A stretch of DNA of 64,000 nucleotides from Acanthosepion pharaonis (GCA_903632075.3 CAHIKZ030000058.1:2251001-2315000), one strand, 5' to 3'; positions 23,165 through 37,200 are shown, counted from the first letter of the stretch. Notes: a model not told the origin generated them from the letters alone. Made by a program: numbers and translations.

Positions 23165-23193
<29 letters not shown>
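23164..23193 (+). repeat. (TAA)n microsatellite, 3' end of copy 3
   Basis: TAA run ending in CAACACAATAATAA. Confidence 0.95.
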
Positions 23194-23196
<3 letters not shown>

Positions 23197-23474
23197 CACA
23201 ATAATAACAGGACAAGATTATCGAAAATTACTTACGCAGTAAAAAACAAAACAAAAAAAAAAAACATAAGACAATCAGTAATCTAAACACCGGATAAATT
23301 ATATTAGTCGATATTATGAATGGGTAGAGAGAGTGATCCACTCGGTATTGTGTAAGAAATTGCATAAAATTTGTTTTGCTTTCTTACATTCATTGCCCAC
23401 TTTTTTCTTTCAGTTTTACATCTGAATCTACCATGAATATAGTTCGTTTGCGTTGTGTGAAAATAGGTATGTGA

Positions 23475-23508
<34 letters not shown>

Positions 23509-23605
23509 TAAAATAAAAGAAGAAGAAGAAGAAGAAGAAGAAGAAGAAGAAGAAGAAGAATCGCAAGAAGAATCGCAAGAAGAAGAAGAAGAATCGCAAG
23601 AAGAT
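23475..23605 (+). repeat. (TAA)n followed by (GAA)n with TCGCAAGAA interruptions
   Basis: About 11 TAA units, then about 15 GAA units, then a short higher-order run in which TCGCAAGAA interrupts the GAA units three times. Confidence 0.95.
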
Positions 23606-24317
23606 GGTATATTTTCTTTTGGAAATCAAGATGAACATATCTTGAGAGAATGCAAGTATGGACATGAATTGTTAAGCAAGGTGACACCCTCGGAAGAGAC
23701 TGAAGTTTGCCCCATCGTATATGTACAGAACAGATTCCATCTAAGGGTATAAAGTACATAAAATCTTCTGGGGCTTTTAGATTTTAAAAGGAGCGCCCAT
23801 TACAATTCAAGAAACGAATCTTTTCGTCTTCACCAAAAGAAAGGTCATTCTGGTTAATGTATTTCGCTGTTTCCAACGGGCCATTTAACAGAGTTGCAAT
23901 TCAAAATATAAATAACTATCATGATTTGACATGGAATCTGAGGAAGATTTCGGAAGTTGTCCTTAAAACCTTAGAAAAATGGCCGCTGGAACGGAAAGTC
24001 AGAACCAAAATTATACAAATTACATTATTGCTTTTTTCTTTAACATTACATTTCGCCAAATAAATACTCAAGATCAGACCAAGACAGAGAATTACAGTCG
24101 AAATAGTAATAGTAAAATCGGTGTGTGATATGAATTGAAAATAAACTAGTAAATAAAAAGGGATTATGAGGATTAAACGATAGATATGACAAGGTAATAA
24201 ATATATTGATGGCGTCTACAGACATTCTGACGTTAACTGTCAACATGGACAGCATCCATATTTTCATTAGATAGATAATATCTAAAGACAATATGAGGAT
24301 TTCCGTACTGTGCAATC
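23606..24317. other. Unassigned stretch
   Basis: Short open frames without recognisable similarity. No mobile-element ends seen. Confidence 0.4.
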
Positions 24318-24700
24318 TTTTGAATCGTTTGTAAACAGGGGCTTCCAGGGATTTTCTTAATGTTCGAGGTTATACCTTGAACATGACAAGATTGTAGTTT
24401 TCACAGAAGTAGCCAATGCGAGTTTTCGTTGCAAACCTGTGCTTCCATGGTTTTCTTTAATGTTCTAATCTGTACAGTAAATATTCCAAACTTGAATTGT
24501 TAAGCAGACAACGTGGCAAGTTTTCATTGTAAATATGAGTTTCCGGGGTTTTCTTAATATTCTACTCTGTGCCTTTCATGTGCCGAGCTTGAAGTGTTCG
24601 CGTAAGGTTCTATTGTAAATAGAGGCTTTCTTAATGTTCTAGTCTATGATTTGAATATGACAAGATTGATGTGTTCACTGAAGCAACCTATCCGTAATGA
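24318..24700 (+). repeat. Degenerate ~98-bp tandem repeat, about four units
   Basis: Units begin near 24322, 24422, 24520 and 24607. Each carries a TTGTAAAC-like start, a GCTTCC(A/G)GGGTTTTCTTAAT phrase, TTCTA(G/A)TCTGT, and an ACAAGATTG..GTGTTCAC phrase. The last unit is shortened. No other copies were noticed in the window. Confidence 0.8.
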
Positions 24701-25029
24701 TTTCTTAGGAAAAAATTGAGTGGAACTTTCATTTAATATTTTGAACGGGGAAAAACCAGAGCGATTTTTAACATGTATATTTTGATTGGATGACACTGAT
24801 ATATCTACGTAAAGGCCATTTTGTTTGTAGTATTTAAATTCTATTATCTAACCTACTGAAATCCCATGACGTGCCCTAGATATAGAGGTTTGAATACGTG
24901 GAACTGAAGAAAGGAGATTATCTGAACAATTACCATGGACACGGAGATAGAGTAACAAAATTATAGAACGTTGTGTTTGTCCGAAAGAATTTGAAGAATG
25001 GAAAAAAAAAATTTAAATCTTTACTCCCA

Positions 25030-25467
25030 AAGAGTTAACTCCAATTCAAAATTTGAAACCACTTTTGGTATTTTTTTTTAAATTGGCCCCCAAAGTATTA
25101 GTTTTGCGGTTTAAATAAGATAGATTTATTTTACATGGTTAAAAAAAAATGGGACATGCTTTTTTATTAGAAATTTTGTGACAAAAAGAAAAAAAAAATC
25201 ATTTGATAATTAAATTTTGCTCTCGTCAATATATCATCCTTGATATAATGGTATATGCATACACCTGTGTCCCCGCTCACTGGAATATGATTGGCTGGTG
25301 TCCGTCATAAATACCGACGGAGGTGTAGGTACGACAGTGTCAAGAGCCTTAGTCTGAGAGCTAAGTCTATAACGACGCCCATTGGACTACGCCATTGATC
25401 TACACTTTTTACCTGCGACTACGGCGCGTACTAGTCGATTACTGCTACCGTATTCTACTTGGTTATA

Positions 25468-25523
<56 letters not shown>

Positions 25524-25990
25524 ACATACTGGAATATGCGTAAACCTTTGTTCCCTATCACTGGAATATGATTGGCTGGTGTCCGTCATAAATACCGACG
25601 GAGGTGTAGGTACGACAGTGTCAAGAGCCTTAATCTGGGAGCTAAGTCTATAACGACGCCCATTGGACTACGCCATTGATTTACACTTTTTACCTGCGAC
25701 TACGGTGCGTACTAGTCGATTACTGCTACCGTATTCTACTTGGTTATAGTAGCCAAAACTACTTCGTTCAAATATATCCCTTTCCGGAACATATCACTCC
25801 TTTAGCTTTGGTTACTGCAACACAAATTTTTGGCAGTCATTGAAAAGTATTTTCTAAGTATGAGTTTGATAATTGATTCTATTCTTTTTTCAATTCCTCT
25901 AAGAGCACTTCTTACTCATTTTTTCACTCTTCTGTCAAGATCATACAATGCTAAAGTTGGTGGTGACTTCAAACTTTTGAACTGTAGTGT
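25030..25990 (-). mobile_element. Tc1-like transposon 3' remnant, interrupted
   Basis: The minus-strand text at 25785-25960 resembles the end of a Tc1 transposase (RIESIIKLILRKYFSMTAKNL-like, with stops). The downstream UTR at 25135-25225 matches the remnant at 55.2-55.3 kb, both with TTAGAAATTTT..GACAAAAAGAAA. The two homologous halves are separated by the dimeric insertion at 25240-25751. AATATATCATCC (25228-25239) and AATATATCCC (25770-25779) at the two junctions look like a decayed target duplication. Confidence 0.65.
25240..25751. mobile_element. Direct dimer of a 231-bp repeat joined by (TA)n
   Basis: Two copies of equal length (25240-25470 and 25521-25751) flank a (TA)n run. The shared core includes GATTGGCTGGTGTCCGTCA and CGGAGGTGTAGGTACGACAG. 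The cores differ at only a few positions; the first 40 bp differ more. On the minus strand GGCGTAGTCCAATGGGCG is weakly tRNA-like. I cannot assign a named family. The dimer sits inside a Tc1 remnant. Confidence 0.8.
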
Positions 25991-26600
25991 ACGTAAACAA
26001 GTGCGTATTCTTATATATTTAGGAGACCTAGTGCCACTTTATCTCCAGTATAAGAAACCTGATATTATTGACGTGAACAGTCAGTGTATCATCGCCACCA
26101 GCTACCTTTAGTAAAAATAAAAATAAAAATAATAGCAGTCTCCGAGAGACGAACATTAAGTTTGTCGAGTAGAAATTAATGGATGTTAATAAAAACGGAA
26201 GTCCTTAAAACCTTACCTGTAGCGAAAATACGAACTGTATTATTTCTTGTTTATTTTTAATTTTGTTTAAATGTTTTTTTGTTAAGTGTTTCACTGTTGT
26301 AAAGTTAGATTATTGTCTTGTTTTATTTGTTATATTTTTTGCTTTGGTTTCTGGGCCAGATGTTCACGCTGTTTAATGAAACTATGAAGCAGGAAGAGAT
26401 TGGAAGATGTAAAACAGAAGGAAAATAAAGAGAAATTAGAAATATACATTCTCCATCGTTTTTCCGCCCTCTGTTTTATTCATCAATCTGCTTTGGAAAT
26501 GCTTCATCGAACTTACCTTTTAAACTACAATCACCTGTTTCCTTCTGCATAAAAGTAAAAAAAAAAAGCGAATTATTTTGTGAAATTGATTTTATTGCGT
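25991..26600. other. Unassigned AT-rich stretch
   Basis: No gene or repeat recognised. Ends at the pyrimidine tract. Confidence 0.4.
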
Positions 26601-28146
26601 TCTGGTTCACGAAGCTTTTGTGTTTTTTTCTTCTCGTTTTTCAATTCCATTCCTACTTTTTCTTTTCAAATATCATTACTTCTTCAAATTCTTGCTGTTC
26701 CTTTTGTTTTTCAAAATACTTCCTCTTCTTCTCTGTTACTTCATCTTCTTTTACTTTTACTTTTTAATCTTCTTTTTCTTCTTCTTCTTCTACGCCTTCG
26801 TTTTCTTTTTCTTCTATTTCTTTTTCTTCTTCTACTGCTTCTATTTCCTTTTCTTTCTTTTCGTCTTCTTCTATTGCGCTGTGATTCATGAAGGCTTTTT
26901 CGATATCTTTCATCTTCTTCTTCTTCTACCTCTGCGTCTTCTACTTCTTCGTTTAATTTTACTTCTTCCTCTTCTACTTCTTCTTTTTCTTCTTCTTCTT
27001 CTTTTTCTTCTTCTTCTTCTTTTTTTCTTCTTCTTTTTCTTCTTCTTCTTCTTCTTTTTCTTCTTCTTCTTCTTCTTTTTCTTCTTCTTCTTTTTTCTTC
27101 TTCTTCTTCTTCTTCTTCTTCTTCTTCTTCTTTTTCTTCTTCTTTTTCTTCTTCTTCTTTTTCTTCTTCTTCTTCTTTTTCTTCTTCTTCTTCTTCTTCT
27201 TCTTCTTCTTCTTCTTTTCTTCTTCTTCTTCTTTTTCTTCTTCTTCTTCTTTTTCTTCTTCTTCTTTTTCTTCTTCTTCTTTTTCTCCTTCTTCTTTTTC
27301 TTCTTCTTCTTCTTCTTCTTTTTCGTCTTCTTTTTTTTCTTCTTCTTCTTCTTCTTCTTCTTTTTCTTTTTCTTCTTTTCTTCTTCTTCTTCTACTTCTA
27401 GTTTTCTTCGTTTTCTTTTTTCTTTCTTTTTTTTCCTGATTTTTGTTTGCTTCTCTTTTTTAATCACATTCCTACTTTTTTCTCTTCATATAATAATGTT
27501 TTTAAATCTATTTCCTCTTCTACTTTTTCTTCTAATACTTCTGCTGCTTCTTCTTCATTTTCTTCTATTTTTCTATTTCCTTCTACTTCATCTTTGACAG
27601 TTCTCTTATTCTTACGCGTTTCCTGTTTTTGATCTTGTTATCCTTCTTTCTATTATTCAACTCGTTTATTCATCGTCGCCATTTTCTCTTGAATCTATGA
27701 TTCTAATCTGTTTATTTTTCTTTGTTTCTTTTCTTTTTTGTTTTCAGACGCTTTGTCTTATTCTTCTTGATATTCTCGTTCGTTTTTTGCTTCTTCCTTT
27801 CGTTTAGTTTTTCTTTTCCTTTTCCTTTATTTCCATTCTTTATTTCGTGCTCTCTTTCTTTATTCTTCTTCTGTATCCATTTGTTTCGTTGTCCCACGTT
27901 TGCTTCTTTTTCTTTCTCATTACATTCTACTGTTTTGTTTTGTTTTTCAATTTTATTCTCTCACTTCTTATTTTTTTTCTTTCATTTCTTTCTGTTCTTT
28001 TTCTCTACTCCCACTTCTGTTTTCTCCTTTTTTCGGTTTTATATCTTTCTTATTTTTTCAAAAAATACACGAATACTTACACTAATCATTATTAACTAAT
28101 AATCCTTCTTCTTCTTCTTCTTCTTCTTCTTCTTCTTCTTCTTCTT
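26600..28146 (+). repeat. ~1.5-kb polypyrimidine tract with (TTC)n core
   Basis: The plus strand is nearly pure pyrimidine, densest at 26900-27400 where TTC units alternate with TTTTTC. A final pure (TTC)n run is at 28105-28146. Open frames here are poly-Phe/Leu/Ser or poly-Lys/Arg by-products. Opposite strand bias from the 2-7 kb tract, same H-DNA potential. Confidence 0.95.
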
Positions 28147-28249
28147 GTATATTTCAGGGGATGAGCGATCTAGAATCTCCTATTCCTTGTACCCGAAAGA
28201 AAATTTTATCCCTTTGCTAAAATTACCACACCGATGCCTTCGACTCACC

Positions 28250-31200
28250 CATTTGTCCGATGACATCTGATCTCCATTTTGCCTGATAACTTCTGTTCTC
28301 CCTTTTGTCGAATGAAATCCACTCATCATTTTGAAAAATGCCTTCCATTCTCTCTTGTGTCCGATGGCATCTGCTCAGCATTTTTCCTGATGACTTACGC
28401 TCTTCTTATTGTCTGATCACATCCACTCTCGATTTTGCACAATGCCTTCCACTCTCCCTTTTGTCCGATGACATCCGCTCTCCATTTTGCACAATGCCTT
28501 CCACTCTCCCTTTTGTCCGATGACATCCGCTCTCCATTTTGCAGAATGCCTTCCGCTCTTCCTTTTGTCCGATGACATGCACTTTCCATTTTGCACAATG
28601 CCTTCTGCTCTCCCTTTTGTCCGATGACATCCACTTTCCATTTTGCACAATGCCTTCCGCTCTTCCTGTTGACCGATGACATCCACTCTCCATTTTGCAC
28701 AATGCCTTCCGCTGTTCCTTTTGTCCGATGACATCCACTCTCCATTTTGCACAATGCCTTCCGCTCTCCCTTTTGTCCAATGACATCCACTCTCCATTTT
28801 GCAGAATGCCTTCCGCTCTTCCTTTTGTCCGATGACATCCACTGCCTTCCTCTTTTTGTCCGATGACATCCGCCTCTCCATTTTGCAGAATGCCTTCTGC
28901 TCTTCCTTTTGTCCGATGACATCCACTCTCCATTTTGCAGAATGCCTTCTGCTCTCTCTCTTTTGTCCGATGACATCTCTCCATTTTGCAGAATGCCTTC
29001 CTTCCTTTTGTCCATCCAATGCCATTTTTCCACTTTTCCTTTTTGTCCGATGACATCCACTCTCCATTTTGCAGAATGCCTTCCGCTCTTCCTTTTGTCC
29101 GATGACATCCACTCTCCATTTTGCACAATGCCTTCCGCTCTCCCTTTTGTCCGATGACATCCACTCTCCATTTTGCAGAATGCCCACTGCTCTTCCTTTT
29201 GTCCGATGACATCCACTCTCCATTTTGCAGAATGCCTTCCACTCTTCCTTTTGTCCGATGACATCCACTCTCCATTTTGCAGAATGCCTTCCGCTCTTCC
29301 TTCTATCCGATGACATCTTCCATTTTGCACAATGCCTTCGCTCACTCTTTTGTCCGATGACATCTCTCCATTTTGCAGAATGCCTTCCGCTCTTCCTTTT
29401 GTCCGATGACATCCACTCTCCATTTTGCAGAATGCCTTCCGCTCTCCCTTTTGTCCGATGACATCCACTCTCCATTTTGCAGAATGCCTTCCGCTCTCCC
29501 TTTTGTCCGATGACATCCACTCTCCATTTGCAGAATGCCTTCCTTCCTTTGTCTTGACATCCCTCTCTATTTTGAATGCCCGCTCTTCCTTTTGTCCGAT
29601 GACATCCACTCTCCATTTTGCAGAATGCCTTCCGCTCTTCCTTTTGTCCGATGACATCCACTCTCCATTTTGCACAATGCCTTCCGCTCTTCTTTATCTC
29701 CGATGACATCCACTCCCCGTTTTGCACAATGCCTTCCGCTCTCCCTTTTTCGGATTTTCATCCTCCATTTGACATCCACTCTCCATTTTGTCCAGAATGC
29801 CTTCTTTTGCTCTCCCTTTTGTCCGATGACATCCCTCTCCATTTGCAGAATGCCTTCCGTTCTATCTTTTGTCCGATGACATCCACTCTCCATTTTGCAG
29901 AATGCCTTCCGCTCTTTTTGTCCGATGACATCCACTCTCCATTTTCAGAATGCCTTCCGCTCTTCCTTTTGTCCGATGACATCCACTCTCCATTTTGCAG
30001 AATGCCTTCCGCTCTCCCTTTTGTCCGATGACATCCACTCTCCATTTTGCAGAATGAATGCCTTCATCCACTCATTTTGCACAATGCCTTCTTTTTTTGT
30101 CCGATGACATCCACTCTCCATTTTGCAGAATGCCTTGCTCTCTTTTGTCCGATGACATCATCTCTCCATTTTCCTTTTGTCCGATGACATCCACTCTCCC
30201 ATTTTGTCCGATGACATCACTTCCATTTTGCAGAATGCCTTCCCTTCCTTTTGTCCGATGACATCCACTTTCCATTTTGCAGAATGCCTTCCGCTCTTCC
30301 TTTTGTCCGATGACATCCACTCTCCCATTTTGCACAATGCCTTTCTTCCTTTTTGTCCGATTCTATCTCCATTTTGCACAATGCCTTTTTCCGATTCTTT
30401 TTCTCCATGACTTTCCATTTTGCACAATGAATGCTCTTCCATCGGATGACATCATTTTTGTCAGAATGCCTTCCACTCTCCCTTTTGTCCGATGACATCC
30501 ACTTTCCCTTTTGCACAATGGCTTCCACTCTCCCTTTTGTCCGATGACATCCACTCTCCATTTTGCACAATGTTTTCCGTTCTATCTTTTGTCCGATGAC
30601 ATCCGCTCTCCATTTTGCAGAATGCCTTCCAATCTTCCTTTTGTCCGATGACATCCACTCTCCATTTTGCAGAATGCCTTCCGCTCTTCCTTTTGTCCGA
30701 TGACATCCACTCTCCATTTTGCACAATGCCTTCCGCTCTCCCTTTTGTCCGATGACATCCACTCTCCATTTTGCAGAATGCTCTTCCTTTTATCGGATGA
30801 CATCTTTTTTTGCACAATGCCTTCCACTCTTCCTTTTGTCCGATGACATCCACTCTCCATTTTGCAGAATGCCTTCCTGCTCTTCCTTTTGTCCGATGAC
30901 ATCCTCTCCATGACATTTTCCATTTTTGCAGAATGCCTTCTGTCTTCCTTTCCGATGACTTCTCTCCATTTTTTTGTCCTTTTGATGACATCCCTCTCAT
31001 TTTGCACAATGCCTTCCGCTCTCCCTTTTTTGACATCCACTCTCCATTTTTGCACAATGCCCACTCTCTCTCTTTTGTCCGATGACATCCTCTCTCCATT
31101 TTGCAGAATGCCTTGCTCTTCCTTTTGTCGATGACATCATCTTTCCATTTGCAGAATGCCTTCCCTCTCCCTTTTGTCCGATGACATCCATTTTGCAGAA

Positions 31201-34200
31201 TGCCTTCCTCTTTTTTGTCCGATGAATCCCTTCCATTTTTGCCTTTCCTTTTGTCCGATGACATCCCTCTCCATTTTGCAGAATGCCTTCCGCTCTTCCT
31301 TTTGTCTTTTCTCCATTTGCAGAATGACATCCACTCTCCATTTTGCAGAATGCCTTCGACTCTCTTCCTTTTGTCCGATGACATCCACTCTCCATTTTGC
31401 AGAATGCCTTCCACTCTTCCTTTTGTCCGATGACATCCACTCTCCATTTTGCAGAATGCCTTCCGCTCTTCCCTTTTGTCCGATGACATCCACTCTCCAT
31501 TTTGCAGAATGCCTTCCGCTCTTCCTTTTTGTCCGATGACATCCACTCTCCATTTTGCAGAATGCCTTCTCTTCCTTTTGTCAGATGACATCCTCTCCAT
31601 TTTGCAGAATGCCTTCTCTTCCTTTTGTCCGATGACATCCACTCTCCATTTTGCAGAATGCCTTCCTCTTCCTTTTTTGTCCGATGACTTCCACTCTCTA
31701 TTTTCCAGAATGCCATTTTTCACAATGCTCTTCTCTTTTTGTCCGATGACATCCACTCTCCATTTTGCAGAATGCCTTCCGCTCTTCCTTTTGTCCGATG
31801 ACATCCACTCTCCATTTTGCAGAATGCCTTCCGCTCTTCCTTTTGTCCGATGACATCCACTCTCCATTTTGCACAATGCCTTCACTCTTCCTTTTGTCCG
31901 ATGACATCATCTCTCCATTTTGCACAATGCCTTCGTTCTTCCTTTTGTCCGATGACATCCACTCTCCCATTTTTGCAGAATCCTCTTCCTTTTTGTCCGA
32001 TGACATCCACTCTCCATTTTGCAGAATGCCTTCCAATCTTCCTTTTGTCCGATGACATCCCTCTCCATTTTGCAGAATGCCTTCGCTCTTCCTTTTGTCC
32101 GATGACATCCACTCTCCATTTTGCACAATGCCTTCCGTTCTTCTTTTGTCCGATGACATCCACTCTCCATTTTGCACAATGCCTTCCGCTCTTCTTTTTG
32201 TCCGATGACATCCACTCTCCATTTTGCAGAATGATGACATTCCATTTTGCAGAATCTTCGCTCTTTTTGTCCGATGACATCCACTCTCCATTTTGCAGAA
32301 TGCCTTTTCTTCCTTTTGTCCGATGACATCCACTCTCCATTTTGCAGAATGCCTTCCGCTCTTTCCTTTTGTCCGATGACATCCACTCTCCATTTTGCAC
32401 AATCCACTCTTCCATTTGCAGAATGCTTTTTGACATCCTCTCCATTTTGCACAATGCCTTCTGCTCTTCTTTTGTCCGATGACATCCACTCTCCATTTTG
32501 CAGAATGCCTTCCGCTCTTCCTTTTGTCCGATGACATCCACTCTCCATTTGCAGAATGCCTTCGCTCTCATTTTGCAATGCCATTTTCGAATGACATCTC
32601 TTCTTTTTTGTCCGATGACATCCGCTCTCTCCATTTTTCATGACAATGCCATTTTCAGAATGCCTTCCTTTTGTCCGATGACATCCACTCTCCATTTCCA
32701 TTTTGCTTTTGCCTTCATTTTGCAGAATGCTCTTCCTTTTGTCCGATGACATCCACTCTCCATTTTGCAGAATGCCTTCCGCTCTCTCTTTTTGTCCGAT
32801 GACATCCACTCTCCATTTTGCAGAATGCCTTCCGCTCTTCCTTTTGTCCGATGACATCCACTCTCCATTTTTTGCACAATGCCTTCCATTTTGCAGAATC
32901 TCCCTTTTGTCCGATGACATCCACTCTCCATTTTGCAGAATGCCTTCCGCTCTCTTCCTTTTTGTCCGATGACATCCTCTCCATTTTGCAGAATGCCTTC
33001 CCTCTTCCTTTTGTCCGATGACATCCACTCTCCATTTTGCAGAATGCCTTCGCTCTTCCTTTTGTCCGATGACATCCACTCTCCATTTTGCAGAATGCCT
33101 TCCGCTCTTCCTTTTGTCCGATGACATCCTCTCCATTTTGCACAATGCCTTCCGCTCTCTCTCTTTTGTCCGATGACATCCACTCTCCATTTTCCATGAA
33201 TGCCTTCACAATGCTCTTCTTTTGTCCGATGACATCCACTCTCCATTTTGCAGAATGCCTTCCTTTTCCTTTTGTCCGATGACATCCACTCTCCATTTTG
33301 CACAATGCCTTCCGCTCTCTTTTTTCCGATGACATCCTTTCCCTTTTCCATTCTCCATTTTCACAATGCCTTCCCTCCCGCTCTCCTCTTTTGTCCGATG
33401 CCTATCTGACATCCACTCTCCATTTTGCACAATGCCTTCCGCTCTTCCTTTTGTCCGATGACATCCACTCTCCATTTTGCACAATGCCTTCCATCTTCTT
33501 TTGTCCGATGACATCCCTCTCCATTTTGCAGAATGCCTTCCGCTCTTCCTTTTGTCCGATGACATCCACTCTCCATTTTGCACAATGCCATCTTTATCCG
33601 ATGACATCCTCTCCCATTTTCACAATGCCTTCTCTTTTTGTCCGATGACATCCGCTCTCCATTTTGCACAATGCCTTCGCTCTTCCTTTTGTCCGATGAC
33701 ATCCACTCTCCATTTTGCACAATGCCTTCCGCTCTTCCTTTTGTCCGATGACATCCGCTCTCCATTTTGCAGAATGCCTTCCGTTCGCTTTGTTGACATT
33801 TTGTCCGATGACATCCACTCTCCATTTTGCATGACAATGCCTTCTTCCGCTCTTCTTTTTTGTCCGATGACATCCACTCTCCATTTTGCAATGAATTCTT
33901 CTGCTCTTTCTTTTTGTCCGATGACATTCCTTTTGTCCGATGACATCCACTCTCCATTTTGCACAATGCCTTCCGCTCTTCTTTTTTTGTCTCCATGACA
34001 TCTGCTCTCTCATTTTGCAGAATGCCTTCCTCCATTTGCTCTTTCCTTTTGTCCGATGACATCCACTCTCCATTTTGCAGAATGCCTTTCCGCTCTTCCT
34101 TTTTGTCCGATGACATCCACTCTCATTTTGCACAATGCCTTCCGCTCTTCTTTTTGTCCGATGACATCCACTTCCATTTTGCCAATTTTTCTCCCAGAAT

Positions 34201-37200
34201 GACTCTTCATTTTGCAGAATCTTTTTTCTTTTTGTCCGATGACATCCACTCTCATTTTGCATAATAATTCCTCTTTTTTTGTCCGATGACATCTGCTCTT
34301 CGCTCTCCCTTTGTCCGATGACATCCACTCTCCATTTTGCAGAATTTCCTCTTCCTTTTGTCCGATGACATCCACTCTCCATTTTGCAGAATGACTTCCG
34401 CTCTCTCATTTTTTGTCCCGAATGCCATCCGCTCTCCATTTTGCAGAATGCCTTCCATTTTGCTCTTCCTTTTGTCCGATGACATCACTCAATTTTCATT
34501 TTGCACAATCTCCATTTCCAGAATGCTTCTTTTCCTTTTGTCCGATGACATCCACTCTCCATTTTGCAGAATGCCTTCCGCTCTTCCTTTTGTCCGATGA
34601 CATCCACTCTCCATTTTGCAGAATGCCTTCTGCTCTCTCTTTTGTCCGATGACATCCACTCTCCATTTTCCAGAATGCCTTTTCTTCTTTTTGTCCGATG
34701 ACATCCTCTCCATTTTGAATGCCTTAATGACATCCCTCTCCATTTTGCAGAATGCCTTGCCTTCTCTCTCTTTTGTCCGATGACATTCTCCATTTTGCAG
34801 AATGCCTTCTGCTCTTCCTTTTGTCCGATGACATCCACTCTCCATTTTGCACAATGCCTTCTGCTCTTTCTTTTTGTCCGATGACATCCATCCATTTTCT
34901 CCATTTTTTGATACCAGAATACTTCTTTTGTCCGATGACATCTTCCATTTTTGCAGAATGCCTTCCGCTCTTCCTTTTGTCCGATGACATCCAATTCCAT
35001 TTTGCAGAATGCCTTCTGCTCTCTTCTCTTCCTTTTGTCCGATGACATCCACTCTCCATTTTGCACAATGCCTTCTGCTCTCTCTTTTGTCTGATGACAT
35101 CCACTCTCCATTTTCAGAATGCCTTCCTTTCCTTTTGTCCATGACAATCCCTTCATTTTGCAATGCCTTCCTTTTGTCCGATGACATCCACTTCTCCATT
35201 TTGCAGAATGCCTTCCGCTTTTCCTTTTGTCCGATGACATCCGATGACATCCACTCTCCATTTTGTCCAGATGACATCCTTCCATTTTGCAGAATCTTCT
35301 TTTGTCCGATGACATCCACTCTCCATTTTTGCAGAATGCCTTCGCTCTTCCTTTTGTCCGATGACATCCACTCTCCATTTTGATGACATCCACTCTCCAA
35401 TGCAGAATGCCTTCTCTCTTTTGTCTGATGACATCCACTCTCCATTTTGTCCGATGACAATCTCCATTCCAGAATGCCTTCTCTTCTTTTGTCCGATGAC
35501 ATCCACTCTCCATTTTGAATGCCAATGCTTTTTTTTTTGTCCGATGACATCCACTCTCCATTTTGCAGAATGCCTTCCGCTCTCTCTTTTGTCCGATGAC
35601 ATCCACTCATTTCCATTTTGCTTTGTCTGATGACATCCACTTCCATTTTTTTTCTTTCTTCCTTTTTGTCCGATGACATCCACTCTCCATTTTGCACAAT
35701 CCGCTCTCTTTTTCCCATGACATCCTCTCCATTTGCAGAATCTTCCTTTTGTCTGATGAGCATTCCATTTTTGTCCGATGACATCCACTTCCATTTTGCA
35801 GAATGTCCTTTTGTCGATGACATCCACTCTCCATTTTGCACAATGTCTTCCTCTTCCTTTTTGTCCGATGACATCCATCTCCATTTCACCGTTTTGCCGA
35901 TGACATCCCTTCCATGCCTTTCTTCCTTTTGTCCGATGGCATCAATAACTCTCCATTTTGCACAATGCCTTCAATATCCTTTTGTCGATGACATGATCCA
36001 TCTGCCTTCCGCGTTTTGCCGATGACATCCTCTCCATTTTTGCAGAATGCCTTCCACTTTCCCATTGTCCGACTCTCCATTTGACATCTACTCTCCATTT
36101 GTCCGATGACATCTCCATTTTCTGCCTTCTCCCTATTTTCCGATGTCATCACTCTCCATTTTGCCAATGCCTTCTGCTCTCTCTTTTGTCCGATGACATC
36201 CGCTCTCCCATTTTGCAGAATGTCCGATCCCTCTTCCTTTTGTCCGATGACATCCACTCTACATTTTGCATGAATGCCTCCGCTCTCTCTTTTGTCCGAT
36301 GACATCCGCTCTCCATTTTGCAGAATGCCTTCCGCTCTTCCTTTTGTCCGATGACATCCACTCTCCATTTTGCACAATGCCTTCCGCTCTCTCTTTTTGT
36401 CCGATGACATCCCTCTCCATTTTGCAGAATGCCTTCCGCTCTTCTTTTTGTCCGATGACTCCCCATTTTGCAGAATGCCTTTTCTCATTTTGCACAATGC
36501 CTTCCGCAGAATGCCTTCTCTTTTGTCCGATGACATCCACTCTCCATTTTGCACTTCCGCTCTTCTTTTCTTCTGACATCTTCCATTTTTGTCTAATGAC
36601 ATCCAATCTCCATTTTACACAATGCCTTCCTGCACTTCCTTTTGTCAGATGACATCCCTCTCCATTTTGCACAATGCCTTCCGCTCTTCCTTTTTGTCCG
36701 ATGACATCCACTCTCCATTTTGCAGAATGCCTTCCGCTCTTCTCTTTTGTCCGATGACATCCACTCTCCATTTTGCACAATGCCTTCCGCTCTTCCTTTT
36801 GTCCGATGACATCCACTCTCCATTTTGCACAATGCCTTCCCTCTTCCTTTTGTCCGATGACATCCACTCTCCATTTTGCAGAATGCCTTCCGCTCTCCTT
36901 TTGTCCGATGACATCCACTCTCCATTTTGCACAATGCCTTCCGCTCTTCCTTTTGTCCGATGACATCCACTCTCCTTTTTTGCAGAATGCCTTCGATCTC
37001 TCTTTTGTCCAATGACATCCACTCTCCATTTTGCAGAATGCCTTCCGCTCTTCCTTTTGTCCGATGACATCCACTCTCCATTTTGCACAATGTTCCCCTT
37101 CTCTCTTTTGTCCGATGACCCATTTTGCATTTTTCACAATGCCTTCTTCTCCATTTTGCAGAATCCACTCTCCATTTTTCGCTCTTCCTTTTGTCCGATG

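Noticed and set aside
25240..25751. True tRNA gene in the 231-bp repeat
   Set aside because: The minus-strand tRNA-like text lacks a convincing box B and does not fold into a full cloverleaf by inspection.
26620..27597. 325-codon poly-Phe/Leu frame and the opposite poly-Lys/Arg frame
   Set aside because: Products of (TTC)n; no start context, no domain.
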